Shown here one piece after another: positions 1-7,869 of a DNA stretch of 36,765 nt. The first letter of the stretch is position 1. The number at the start of each line of letters is the position of its first letter. Under the pieces are notes generated by a model. It saw nothing but the letters and a program-made list of their open reading frames with translations, had not been told where the DNA came from and searched no databases. Source of the DNA: Azoarcus sp. (GTDB lineage Bacteria > Pseudomonadota > Gammaproteobacteria > Burkholderiales > Rhodocyclaceae); contig JAIRMC010000117.1 in the NCBI GenBank assembly GCA_031258965.1, positions 1-36,765 of the forward strand. The letters are read 5' to 3'. The position numbers and the translations under genes were made by a program.

Positions 1-1286
1 TCAATTCCGGCGCGGATTCCTACATGGCCGACTTCGAGGATTCCAACAGTCCGAAGTGGGAAAACCAGATCCAGGGCCAGATCAATCTCTACAAAGCCAT
101 TCGCCGCACGCTCGATTTCTGTAACGAAGCGGGCAAGCAATACCGCCTGGACGAGCAGACCGCCACCCTGCAAATCCGCGCGCGCGGCTGGCATCTGGAC
201 GAAAAACATGTGCGGATCGACGGCGAGCGCGTCTCCGGCGGCATTTTCGACTTTGCCCTCGCCTTTTTCCACAACGCGCGGGAGCAGATCGCGCGCGGGG
301 CAGGGCCGTTCTACTACCTGCCCAAGCTCGAAAGCCATCTCGAAGCGCGCCTGTGGAACGACATCTTCAACATGGCACAGGATCACATCGGCCTGCCGCG
401 CGGCACGATCAAGGCCACCGTCCTGATCGAAACCATCCTAGCCACTTTCGAGATGGAAGAAATCCTCTTCGAGCTGCGCGAGCATTCCGCCGGGCTGAAC
501 GCCGGGCGCTGGGACTACATCTTTTCCTGCATCAAGAAGTTCCGCAAGAACAATGGCTTCTGTCTTGCAAACCGGAGCGCGATCACGATGGAAGTTCCCT
601 TCATGCGCGCCTACGCCCTCGCACTGGTGCAGGCCTGCCATAAGCGCGGCGCACCCGCCATCGGCGGCATGAGCGCCTTGATTCCCATCAAGAACGATCC
701 CGTCGCCAACGAAAGGGCATTGGAAGGCGTTCGCCGCGACAAACGTCGCGACGCGGACGACGGCTTCGACGGCGGCTGGGTTGCCCATCCGGGGCTGGTC
801 GACATCGCCCGCGAAGAATTCGCCAGGGTACTGGGCGACAGACCCAACCAATGGGAAAAACAGGTTTCCGGCACATTCGGCCCCAAGGACTGGCTCGACT
901 TCCGCCCCTCGCAGCCCATTACCGAAGCGGGATTGCGCAACAACATCAACGTTGGCATCCACTACCTTGGCTCATGGCTCGCCGGTAACGGCTGCGTGCC
1001 CATCCACAACCTGATGGAAGATGCCGCTACCGCCGAAATCTCGCGTTCGCAAGTCTGGCAATGGGTCATCTCCCCCAAGGGCGTGCTGGACGATGGCCGC
1101 AAGATCGCGCCGGACATGGTGCGCGCCATGATCGACGAGGAACTCGAAGCCGTCAAAGTCACCGTCACTGCCCAAGGCGAGGATGTCGGCACTTACGAAC
1201 AGGCTGCGAAAATCTTCGCCGACATGTCGCTCACGCCGGACTACCCGGAATTCCTCACTCTGCCCTTGTACGAAGCAATGGCGTAG
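1..1286 (+). CDS. aceB: Malate synthase A, 5'-truncated by the window edge
   Basis: Condenses glyoxylate with acetyl-CoA to give malate, the second step of the glyoxylate shunt, in the cytoplasm. The reading frame is open from base 3 (Asn-Ser-Gly-Ala...) with no start codon that fits the family. An ATG at base 24 is internal, because the MADFEDSNSP segment it begins lies well inside malate synthase A proteins. About 427 C-terminal residues of the usual roughly 530 are visible. Family signatures are MEVPFMRAYALALVQACHKR, the AIGGM segment, DDGFDGGWVAHPG, and GNGCVPIHNLMEDAATAEIS, the last holding the catalytic aspartate region. The length and the absence of the long glcB insertions point to the A isoform. 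No isocitrate lyase gene is visible, but it could lie outside the window. Confidence 0.95.
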   Translation, partial: NSGADSYMADFEDSNSPKWENQIQGQINLYKAIRRTLDFCNEAGKQYRLDEQTATLQIRARGWHLDEKHVRIDGERVSGGIFDFALAFFHNAREQIARGAGPFYYLPKLESHLEARLWNDIFNMAQDHIGLPRGTIKATVLIETILATFEMEEILFELREHSAGLNAGRWDYIFSCIKKFRKNNGFCLANRSAITMEVPFMRAYALALVQACHKRGAPAIGGMSALIPIKNDPVANERALEGVRRDKRRDADDGFDGGWVAHPGLVDIAREEFARVLGDRPNQWEKQVSGTFGPKDWLDFRPSQPITEAGLRNNINVGIHYLGSWLAGNGCVPIHNLMEDAATAEISRSQVWQWVISPKGVLDDGRKIAPDMVRAMIDEELEAVKVTVTAQGEDVGTYEQAAKIFADMSLTPDYPEFLTLPLYEAMA

Positions 1287-1584
1287 AAAGGAAAGTCTAC
1301 CCTGGACAATCCCAATCCATTGTTTCAGATTACCTCCGGTCGTAACCGTCCCGCGCTGCTGCTGCTGCAATCAGCAGCCTGTCGGCCCTATCTGCGCTTT
1401 CGGCAGGTGTTCTTGAATTAAAAACAGGATTGTTCAGGGCGGACGATATAATCGCCAGACTTGTTCCCGCCACTGCCCGGATAGCCTAGCATGACGGCAG
1501 ATGCCAGAAATGTCATGCGCGGCAGTCTCTCCCCGATGTGCGGGAAGAAAAAACGCTGTATGATAGAGCCATTCTTCCGGCGGT
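1287..1584. other. Intergenic gap after malate synthase
   Basis: About 300 bases with no convincing gene. A short inverted repeat (GCTGCTG with CAGCAGC) lies near 1359-1378 but has no T-run, so it is not a clear terminator. A TATAAT hexamer occurs at 1447-1452 without a convincing -35 partner. Promoter signals for the downstream prenyltransferase gene are presumably here, but I cannot place them. The base composition looks more AT-rich than the flanking malate synthase gene. Confidence 0.4.
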
Positions 1585-2625
1585 ATGCTGATGCAAACCA
1601 CTCTTGATAAAAACCATTCCAAGCCATATATTTGCTTCAAGCATATTTGTTCCTGGTATAGGAACGCGCGTCCGCACGCGTTGCCGCAAAGCGTCATACC
1701 CGCCGTTCTTGCCGTCTGTTTCGCCTTCGGCTCGCCCGGGTTTTGCTGGTGGTTGGCCGCGCTGGCCGTCCTTGGCGTCGCCTGCGCGCATCTCGCGACC
1801 AATCTTTTCGACGATTATTTCGATTACCGCCTTTGCGGGGCGGACTACCGCGACACGCTCCGGCATGAAGGCTTTCGCGCCCGCATCGGCAAATGCCTGT
1901 ATCTGACTTCCGGCGAAGCCACGCCTAGGCAATTGCTCTTTGTCGCGCTGCTGTTTGCCGCTGCCGCCTTCGCTATCGGAGTGCTTGTGTTTTATTATCG
2001 CGATAAAACCATTCTCCATATCGCCGCCATTACCGCACTACTGGCGCTCTCGTATTCCGGCCCGCCCCTGCGGCTCAGCTATCATGGCCTCGGCGAATTG
2101 ACGATCGGCGTTATTTTCGGCCCGCTGAACATGCTTGGCACTTATTATGCCGCCTGCGGCGAAATAAGCCAGCCGCTCATTCTTGTTTCCGTGCCCATCG
2201 GTTTGTTGGTGCTGAACATCGTTTATGTACACTCCATCCTTGATTTCATCCCCGACAAGAAAATCGGCAAGCAGACGCTCGCCGTCCTGCTGGGCCGCAA
2301 AACCGCCATGCTCGGAGTGCTTTTCCTCGTGCTTTTCCTGCCCTACGGTCTTATCGCCTGGGGCATTCTCGCAGCCCGTCTGCCGCCCGCTTGGTGGCTG
2401 TTGCTGCTCACCTTGCCCATGGCCGCCGCCCTTTTTCGCATGATGTTGGTCTATACCCGCCAACCTGACCGCAAATTCGCGCCCAGGCTCTGGATGGGGC
2501 CGATGGACAGTTGGCGGCAAATCGAAGCCATCGGCATTGACTGGTTCATGATCCGCTGGCTGCTGGCGAGAAATCTGCTCGCCACGCTTTGTCTCATTGG
2601 TATGGCGCTGGCCTTCGCTGCCTAG
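1585..2625 (+). CDS. UbiA-family (MenA-like) membrane prenyltransferase
   Basis: A 346-residue polytopic membrane protein of the UbiA superfamily, whose members move a polyprenyl chain onto an aromatic or quinone-precursor acceptor. The first aspartate-rich motif is NLFDDYFDY (Asn73, Asp76, Asp77, Asp80). The second is DFIPDKKIGKQTLAVLLG (Asp220, Asp224), which resembles the D-x3-D...GK-x-TL-AV form of MenA and its relatives. WYRNARPHALPQSVIPAVLA near residue 24 matches the usual start of the family, so about 20 N-terminal residues are extra. The start is uncertain because the ribosome binding site is weak. A radical SAM gene begins 10 bases after the stop, so the two are probably co-transcribed. 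The acceptor substrate cannot be told from sequence. No men or ubi genes lie nearby, which argues against a simple menA or ubiA call. Confidence 0.85.
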   Translation: MLMQTTLDKNHSKPYICFKHICSWYRNARPHALPQSVIPAVLAVCFAFGSPGFCWWLAALAVLGVACAHLATNLFDDYFDYRLCGADYRDTLRHEGFRARIGKCLYLTSGEATPRQLLFVALLFAAAAFAIGVLVFYYRDKTILHIAAITALLALSYSGPPLRLSYHGLGELTIGVIFGPLNMLGTYYAACGEISQPLILVSVPIGLLVLNIVYVHSILDFIPDKKIGKQTLAVLLGRKTAMLGVLFLVLFLPYGLIAWGILAARLPPAWWLLLLTLPMAAALFRMMLVYTRQPDRKFAPRLWMGPMDSWRQIEAIGIDWFMIRWLLARNLLATLCLIGMALAFAA

Positions 2626-2635
2626 CCGCGCGCCC

Positions 2636-3535
2636 ATGAAGCCTTTTCTTTATTTGCCGCTCTGGTTTCTCAAGACGCGAATTTTCGGCAAGAAGATTCC
2701 CTTGCAATCAGTCGTGTTCATTTCCAACAAATGCAATCTCAAATGCCGCCATTGCAGCATTTACGCCAAGAAGGATCCTATCGTCAAAACCCGCGACGAA
2801 GTCCGCGCCGATCTCGAATACTGTTACCAGCTTGGTTCGCGTTTCGTCGATATCGAGGGCGGGGAGCCGACCTTGTGGCGGGATGGCGAGCACGATCTCA
2901 ATAGCCTTGTCCGCCTTGCGCGCGAGACCGGTTTTTATTCCGTGACGGTCACGACCAACGCCGCCAGGCCTTTCTCCGGCTTGGCGGCGGATTCCATTTG
3001 GGTGAGCATGGATGGCGTCGGGTCGGCGCACGACGCCATTCGCGGCGAGGGCGCTTTCGCCCGTCTTGTCCAGCACATCGAGGGGTGCAGCCATTCCAGG
3101 GTGAGTGTCAACATGGTGGTCAACGCGCTCAACCACACCGGCGTGGAAGAGGCCATCCAGTTTGTCGCCGATCATCCGCGCATCGAGTCCATCGCCATCA
3201 ATTTGCACACGCCGTTTCCGGGCACGGAGGAACTCGAACTCGACGGCGATACCCGCCGCGCCGTAATCGACAAAGTGATCGACCGCAAGAAAAAAGGCTA
3301 CCCGATCATGAATTCGGTTGCTGGTCTGAAGCTCATGCGGCAGCGGGATTTTCGCAAATATTGCTGGATGACGAACTTCGTCATGCCCGATGGACGGCGG
3401 CTACCGGAATGCAACGGCAAGACGGCGGGGCTGTGCGAGCGTTGCGGGTTTTGCATGGCGGGCGAGATGGCGGCGGTGATGACGCTGAAGCCGGAGACTT
3501 TGGTGGCGGGGCTGAAGTTGCGGGTGACGGGGTAG
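2636..3535 (+). CDS. Radical SAM protein paired with the UbiA-like prenyltransferase
   Basis: A 299-residue radical SAM enzyme. The [4Fe-4S]/SAM motif is NKCNLKCRHC with Cys33, Cys37 and Cys40 (C-x3-C-x2-C). The DIEGGEPTLW segment is the GGEP strand that contacts SAM. Five further cysteines in the C-terminal part (Cys243, 259, 267, 270, 273; the last three form C-x2-C-x2-C) suggest an auxiliary iron-sulfur cluster, as in SPASM or twitch-type enzymes. The N-terminus (PFLYLPLWFLKTRIFG) is hydrophobic and may sit at the membrane. The ATG at 2636 is chosen because it places the SAM motif near residue 33 and lies just after the upstream stop. An earlier in-frame start would overlap the UbiA-like gene. 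The reaction is unknown; a modification of the prenylated product or its precursor is an inference from the pairing alone. Confidence 0.82.
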   Translation: MKPFLYLPLWFLKTRIFGKKIPLQSVVFISNKCNLKCRHCSIYAKKDPIVKTRDEVRADLEYCYQLGSRFVDIEGGEPTLWRDGEHDLNSLVRLARETGFYSVTVTTNAARPFSGLAADSIWVSMDGVGSAHDAIRGEGAFARLVQHIEGCSHSRVSVNMVVNALNHTGVEEAIQFVADHPRIESIAINLHTPFPGTEELELDGDTRRAVIDKVIDRKKKGYPIMNSVAGLKLMRQRDFRKYCWMTNFVMPDGRRLPECNGKTAGLCERCGFCMAGEMAAVMTLKPETLVAGLKLRVTG

Positions 3536-3537
3536 CG

Positions 3538-3651
3538 CCCCGGATGTATTTCCAGCGGCGCGGCGACACGACCATCGCCCTGCTGTGCGGCGGCAACAAG
3601 GCATCGCAGGCGTAAGACATCAAGGCCGCGCTGCGCGCGCGGGTCGGGAAA
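3538..3651 (+). pseudogene. Remnant of a RelE/HigB-like addiction-module toxin gene
   Basis: Directly after the radical SAM stop codon, one frame reads PRMYFQRRGDTTIALLCGG, then NKASQA, a TAA stop at 3613-3615, and DIKAALRAR. This resembles the C-terminal half of the RelE/ParE-superfamily addiction-module killer proteins, which have a pattern like YRVYF-x-RRGDT...LLLCGGDK-x-xQ-x-DI. The N-terminal half is absent, an in-frame stop interrupts the motif, and no antitoxin gene follows. The next gene is the oppositely oriented Lon-like gene. I read it as a decayed toxin fragment. Chance resemblance is possible because the match covers only about 35 codons. Confidence 0.5.
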
Positions 3652-6096
3652 TCAGCGATGCTCTCCCGACCCGCGTCGCGGCGCGCGGCCTTCCGTGTAG
3701 GCATGGCGCGCAAAAGCCATTCCAGCCAGCGCGCGGGCGATCTTGTCGTTGACAGAACCTTTCGGCATGATCCCTCTGGCATCGGCTTCACCGGCGGGCA
3801 CGCCGGTCATCACGGACATCGCCTCATCGACGGTACGTACCGGGTAGATGTGGAAACGCCCGGCGCGCGCCGCCTCGACGACATCTTCGCGTAACATCAG
3901 GTGGCGCACGCTGGCGGCGGGAATGACGACGCCGTGGCTGCCATCAAGGCCGCGCGCGGCGCAAAGGTCGAAGAAGCCTTCAATCTTCTCATTGACGCCG
4001 CCGATCACCTGTACTTCGCCGAACTGGTTAACCGAGCCGGTAATCGCCAGCCGCTGCTCAATGGGCAGGCGCGTCAGCGCGGAAAGCAGGGCACACAATT
4101 CGGCGAGCGAGGCGGAATCGCCCTCGACCGGCGCATAGGATTGCTCGAAGACCAGGCTTGCCGACAACGACAAAGGCTGCTGGCGGGCATAGCGTGCGGC
4201 GAGAAAGGCGGAAAGAATCATCACGCCCTTGGAATGGATTGCGCCGCCGAGATCGGATTCGCGCTCGATGTCAACCACATCGCCATCGCCCAGGCGCACA
4301 GTAGCGGAAATGCGTGTTGGATAACCAAAACGCTCGCCCGCGAGTTCGACTACCACCAGGCCGTTGATCTGTCCGGCGCGTGTGCCGCTGGTAGCGATCA
4401 AGGTAGTACCGTCGAGCATGCCTTCGCGCACCAGCAAAGGGTAGCGGTCGGTACGGCGCGCGCGCGCGGCCAGCGCGGCCTCGATATCGGCGCGGCTGAT
4501 GCATTCAAGATTTTCCTGGCGCGCGTGATGATCGGCTTCCCGCATCAGATCGGAAAGGCGGCGGGTATGCAAGGTGAGACGTTCGGTATCTTCCGCGATG
4601 CGCGCGCCTTCCTCCACCATGCGCCCGACTGCCGCGCGGTCGAGTGGCAAAAGACCCGCCGTGCGCGCGAGCATCGCCAGCAGGCGCGTGTATTCACGCT
4701 CATTTTCCAGCGTGCGCGGCAAATCGTCGTCGAAATCGGCGGCAACTTTGAACAACTCGCTGAATTCGGGGTCGTTCTCCATCAAAGTGTAATAAATCTC
4801 GCGGTCGCCGATCATCACCACCTTGAGCGAACAAGGCACCGGCTGCGGCTCCAGCGTCAGCGCTCCGCTCCAGCTCTGCGCTTCGGCGGGCGGCTCGATG
4901 CGAATCTCGCCGCTGCGCAGCGTGCGCTTCAGTCCTTCCCAGGCATAGGGGTGAGTGAAAAGGCGCTCGGCGTCAATCACCAGATAACCACCGTTGGCGC
5001 GGTGCAGCGCACCAGAACGAATGAGATTGAAGTGGCTCACCTGTACGCCCTGTTGCATGACATGTTCGATGCGCCCGATCAGGTTGCCATAGCCGGGATT
5101 GTCCTCGAAGATGACCGGCGCGCCGCTCGCCGTGGCGTGATCGACGAGCAACTTGACCTGATAACGCGGAAAACGCGCGCCTTCCTCGATGTCGCCGTCC
5201 TCTTCCTCCTCGTCGAGCGCGATGCCGGAAACCGCCATGTCGAGCACATCCTTTTCGACTGCGCAGAGAAATGCCAGCACATCGGGCAGATCGGCATAAC
5301 GTTCGCGCGGCTCGCGCAGCAAATGCGCGATTGCCGGGGCGAGCGCCTCGCGCGCGGCTTTCGCCAGCGATTTGCGCAGACTCGCACGCCAGCCGGGGAA
5401 TTCATCGAGCAGCGCGGCCAAGCGGTCGCTCCAGGTTTCGATGGCGGCGTCAATCCGTTCATGTTCGGCAGTGGGCAAGGCCGCGAAAGCTTCCGCATCC
5501 AGGGCTTCGGGGCGCGGCACGTCGCTTTTGGCGGGCATGAACACGAAACCGTCCGCCGTTTGCAACAACACCAGCCCGTCGCTTGCGCATTGCTCGCTCA
5601 CCCCGCGCAGGGCTGCGTCCTCGCGCGCCTTGTGCGCATCCTGCAAAGCTTCGATGCGTTCGCTGTACGGCGCGCTGCCGAGCGCGGCTTCGATAGCCGG
5701 TTTCAATTCGCGGATGAACGCCTGCATTCCGGCCCGGAATGCCGCGCCGCGCCCGGCGGGTAGCATCAGGAGGCGCGGATGCAGCGGTTCGTCGAAATTA
5801 TGCAGATAACACAAGTCGGGCGGCACGGGCCGGGATGCCGCGCGCTCGCGCAACAGGCGAAACGCCGTGGCATGTTTGCCGCAACCGGCCTCGCCAAGCA
5901 CGAATACATGATAATCGTCGTGGCCGATGCCCAGTCCAAAGCGCAGGGCTTCCATTGCCCGTCGCTGGCCGAGGTCGCCAGGGTGATCTTCCAACGTCGC
6001 GGTCGTCTCGAAGCCGAAGTGTGCGGTATCGCAATATGAACGCAGGCGCTCCGCCGGTAGCGCAACGGGAAAGGCGGATGATGGCGCGTCGGCCAT
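3652..6096 (-). CDS. Lon-like ATP-dependent protease (AAA domain plus Lon proteolytic domain)
   Basis: An 814-residue cytoplasmic protease that probably degrades misfolded or regulatory proteins using ATP. It belongs to the Lon-related family that lacks the classical Lon N-terminal domain (the YcbZ/LonB-like group), and the length fits. The Walker A motif is GEAGCGKHA at about residues 68-76. The segment FNLIRSGALHRANGGYLVID lies in the ATPase core, as is usual in this family. The C-terminal Lon domain has the catalytic dyad Ser661 (in EGDSASLAE) and Lys704 (in GGVNEKIEGFF). The start ATG at 6096 has a GGAG about 8 bases upstream. The gene stands alone, convergent with the radical SAM gene and divergent from rplM. 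A 620-codon open frame on the opposite strand is a shadow of its GC-rich codons. Confidence 0.9.
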   Translation of the reverse strand: MADAPSSAFPVALPAERLRSYCDTAHFGFETTATLEDHPGDLGQRRAMEALRFGLGIGHDDYHVFVLGEAGCGKHATAFRLLRERAASRPVPPDLCYLHNFDEPLHPRLLMLPAGRGAAFRAGMQAFIRELKPAIEAALGSAPYSERIEALQDAHKAREDAALRGVSEQCASDGLVLLQTADGFVFMPAKSDVPRPEALDAEAFAALPTAEHERIDAAIETWSDRLAALLDEFPGWRASLRKSLAKAAREALAPAIAHLLREPRERYADLPDVLAFLCAVEKDVLDMAVSGIALDEEEEDGDIEEGARFPRYQVKLLVDHATASGAPVIFEDNPGYGNLIGRIEHVMQQGVQVSHFNLIRSGALHRANGGYLVIDAERLFTHPYAWEGLKRTLRSGEIRIEPPAEAQSWSGALTLEPQPVPCSLKVVMIGDREIYYTLMENDPEFSELFKVAADFDDDLPRTLENEREYTRLLAMLARTAGLLPLDRAAVGRMVEEGARIAEDTERLTLHTRRLSDLMREADHHARQENLECISRADIEAALAARARRTDRYPLLVREGMLDGTTLIATSGTRAGQINGLVVVELAGERFGYPTRISATVRLGDGDVVDIERESDLGGAIHSKGVMILSAFLAARYARQQPLSLSASLVFEQSYAPVEGDSASLAELCALLSALTRLPIEQRLAITGSVNQFGEVQVIGGVNEKIEGFFDLCAARGLDGSHGVVIPAASVRHLMLREDVVEAARAGRFHIYPVRTVDEAMSVMTGVPAGEADARGIMPKGSVNDKIARALAGMAFARHAYTEGRAPRRGSGEHR

Positions 6097-6265
6097 GTCT
6101 CGTTCTCCACGCGCCGCGAGCTTGGCGCGACGGGCAAAAGTGTGTACCTATACCCTGAAGCCCTGCCTGCGGGCAAGCCTGTTTTTCGGGATGATCTCGG
6201 AAGGCGAAAACAACAGCTCATACCTCGCCGCCGTCAAAAGCTCATTCACACACTACCGATCCCCA

Positions 6266-6295
6266 TTGACAGGGCGCTGGCCGGACGTTTAGAAT
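6266..6295 (+). promoter_or_regulatory. Sigma-70-type promoter of rplM-rpsI
   Basis: A perfect -35 hexamer TTGACA (6266-6271) and a near-consensus -10 TAGAAT (6290-6295) are separated by 18 bases. They lie about 60 bases upstream of the rplM start. This is the clearest promoter in the window and fits a strongly expressed ribosomal protein operon. Confidence 0.75.
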
Positions 6296-6313
6296 CATCG
6301 GCTTTTCCGTCTG

Positions 6314-6332
6314 GGGCCGGGTTTTGCGGCCC
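6314..6332 (+). promoter_or_regulatory. Short hairpin in the rplM leader
   Basis: GGGCCG (6314-6319) and CGGCCC (6327-6332) form a 6-bp stem with a 7-base loop inside the 5' untranslated leader. An A-run follows on the plus strand. L13 is known to repress its own mRNA through the leader in E. coli, so a regulatory role is possible. The stem is short and the role is inference. Confidence 0.3.
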
Positions 6333-6353
6333 AAAAAGTCCCGAGGTTTCCCA

Positions 6354-6782
6354 ATGAAAACGTTTTCCGCCAAGCCGCACGAAGTACAGCGCGACTGGTA
6401 TGTCGTCGACGGTGCGGACAAAGTGCTTGGCCGCCTCGCCGCCGAGGTGGCCCGCCGCCTGCGCGGCAAGCACAAGCCCATCTATACCCCGCACGTCGAT
6501 ACCGGCGACTATATCGTTGTCGTCAACGTCGATAAACTCCGCGTGACCGGCAACAAGGCGCTCGACAAAAAATATTATCGCCACTCCGGCTATCCTGGTG
6601 GCATCTACGAAACCAACTTCGCCAAGTTGCAACAGCGTTTCCCCGCGCGCGTGCTGGAAAAAGCCGTCAAGGGCATGCTGCCGAAGGGGCCGCTCGGCTA
6701 CGCGATGCTGAAAAAACTGAAATGCTATGCGGGCGCCGCACATCCCCACGCCGCCCAGCAACCGAAAATTCTTGAAATCTGA
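6354..6782 (+). CDS. rplM: 50S ribosomal protein L13
   Basis: A 142-residue protein of the large ribosomal subunit, the usual length for the family. It begins [20 protein letters not shown] and contains the conserved segments [28 protein letters not shown], and [19 protein letters not shown]. The ATG at 6354 follows a GAGG ribosome binding site. An earlier in-frame start at 6324 would add residues with no counterpart in L13. It is co-transcribed with rpsI, 11 bases downstream, the order found across proteobacteria. Confidence 0.98.
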   Translation: MKTFSAKPHEVQRDWYVVDGADKVLGRLAAEVARRLRGKHKPIYTPHVDTGDYIVVVNVDKLRVTGNKALDKKYYRHSGYPGGIYETNFAKLQQRFPARVLEKAVKGMLPKGPLGYAMLKKLKCYAGAAHPHAAQQPKILEI

Positions 6783-6793
6783 GGAGTCCGCGG

Positions 6794-7186
6794 ATGGCTG
6801 TCACCTACAACTACGGAACCGGACGGCGCAAGACTGCCGTCGCCCGCGTGTTCATCAAATCGGGTACGGGCAATATCATCGTAAATGGCAAGCCGCTCGA
6901 TGAATTTTTCTCCCGCGAAACCGGGCGGATGATCGTGCGCCAGCCCCTCGTGCTCACCAGCAACGAAGATCGGTTCGACATTCTGGTCAACGTCACTGGC
7001 GGCGGCGAATCCGGTCAAGCGGGCGCCGTTCGCCACGGAATCACCCGCGCGCTGATCGACTACGACAGCGAACTCAAAACCAGCCTGCGCGCCGCAGGCT
7101 TCGTGACGCGCGATGCGCGCGAAGTCGAGCGCAAGAAAGTCGGTCTGCACAAAGCCCGTCGCGCCAAGCAGTTCTCGAAACGCTGA
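6794..7186 (+). CDS. rpsI: 30S ribosomal protein S9
   Basis: A 130-residue small-subunit protein of normal length. It contains [20 protein letters not shown] near the start, [19 protein letters not shown] in the middle and a basic C-terminus ending in KQFSKR. That tail reaches the ribosomal P site and normally ends in Lys-Arg. A strong GAGGAG ribosome binding site precedes the ATG. It forms an operon with rplM and is followed at once by a Rho-independent terminator. Confidence 0.98.
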   Translation: MAVTYNYGTGRRKTAVARVFIKSGTGNIIVNGKPLDEFFSRETGRMIVRQPLVLTSNEDRFDILVNVTGGGESGQAGAVRHGITRALIDYDSELKTSLRAAGFVTRDAREVERKKVGLHKARRAKQFSKR

Positions 7187-7205
7187 ACATCCGCGCAATC
7201 GAGCC

Positions 7206-7237
7206 AAAAGCCGTCCCGTTTCTTGGGTCGGCTTTTT
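7206..7237 (+). terminator. Rho-independent terminator of rplM-rpsI
   Basis: AAAAGCCGTCCC (7206-7217) pairs with GGGTCGGCTTTT (7225-7236) with one mismatch across a 7-base loop. The stem ends in a T-run (7233-7237). It begins 20 bases after the rpsI stop codon. Confidence 0.85.
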
Positions 7238-7295
7238 GTTGTGCGCTCAGCATGGGCGATGAGAAACAGCAAGCTTGCCTGGGAAGAATCTGGAA

Positions 7296-7340
7296 GTGCC
7301 GTTAGTCACGATTACAATAATAATCGTGACTAACGGGCAC
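7296..7340. repeat. Near-perfect intergenic inverted repeat (stem of about 19 bp)
   Basis: GTTAGTCACGATTA (7301-7314) and TAATCGTGACTAAC (7321-7334) are perfect inverted copies around a 6-base AT-rich spacer. The flanks GTGCC (7296-7300) and GGGCAC (7335-7340) extend the pairing with one bulged base. It sits between the rpsI terminator and the end of the Nudix gene, so it is 3' of both transcription units. No T-run follows on the plus strand. It could be a small mobile palindromic element, a bidirectional terminator or a protein-binding site. Confidence 0.75.
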
Positions 7341-7386
7341 AATTGAGCGAAATCGTCGTCCCGTCGTCCATCTACGCGCCGCCTTG

Positions 7387-7848
7387 CTACGCTGGCGCCT
7401 GATCCCCGCCGATCTCTGATCCCCACCCTATCTCGCGCAACCAACCGCCCGTTCCGCTTCCCAGCGCCGCCCTGATATACGGCGTCATGCCATCCGGCAG
7501 AGCATCACGGGTAAACCAGCCAAGGACGTCGCATTTGTTCGGCTCGCACAGCCGGGGTTCGCCTTGCCATCGGCGGGCGCGCAGGAAGAAGTCAATGCGG
7601 TTGGTGTCCGAACGACGGTGCGTCACACCAAACCAGTCGAGGTCGCCAGGAGCGAGCCGCAAGCCAGTTTCTTCTTCCAGTTCTCGCGCCGCCGCCTGGT
7701 GGATGGATTCGCCTTCTTCCACATGCCCGCCCGGCAGGCTGTAGAGTCCATCGAAAAAGCCGGTTCCAGCACGACGTAGGAGCAGGATGCACCCTTGGCG
7801 CTCGCACACTATGTGTACGCCGGTAGGAATGCCCGCGCGTTCCATCAT
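7387..7848 (-). CDS. Nudix hydrolase
   Basis: A 153-residue Nudix-fold pyrophosphohydrolase. The Nudix box spans residues 41-63 and fits G-x5-E-x7-REU-x-EE-x-GU exactly (Gly41, Glu47, Arg55-Glu56-Leu57, Glu59-Glu60, Gly62-Leu63). These glutamates bind the catalytic magnesium ions. LPGGHVEEGES just before it is typical. The substrate is some nucleoside diphosphate linked to another group and cannot be told from sequence. It lies 21 bases downstream of dut, so the two probably form a nucleotide-sanitising pair with coaBC upstream. Two adjacent ATG codons (7848 and 7845) could each be the start. Confidence 0.88.
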   Translation of the reverse strand: MMERAGIPTGVHIVCERQGCILLLRRAGTGFFDGLYSLPGGHVEEGESIHQAAARELEEETGLRLAPGDLDWFGVTHRRSDTNRIDFFLRARRWQGEPRLCEPNKCDVLGWFTRDALPDGMTPYIRAALGSGTGGWLREIGWGSEIGGDQAPA

Positions 7849-7869
7849 TGCCCGCTACGCTGGTTCGCC

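Noticed and set aside
1418-2019. Minus-strand frames across the gap after malate synthase
   Set aside because: They run into the clear UbiA-family gene on the other strand and show no conserved features.
1585-2625. Naming the UbiA-family gene menA or ubiA
   Set aside because: The motifs fit the superfamily and lean toward MenA, but there is no pathway context, and the radical SAM partner suggests a different substrate.
3901-5763. A 620-codon open frame on the plus strand inside the Lon-like gene
   Set aside because: It is antisense to a full-length protease with Walker A and Ser-Lys catalytic motifs. Its own translation shows no recognisable family and is of the kind produced by GC-rich codon bias.
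7206-7340. A CRISPR-like or riboswitch origin for the inverted repeats after rpsI
   Set aside because: There is one terminator and one single inverted repeat, with no repeat-spacer periodicity and no conserved riboswitch core.
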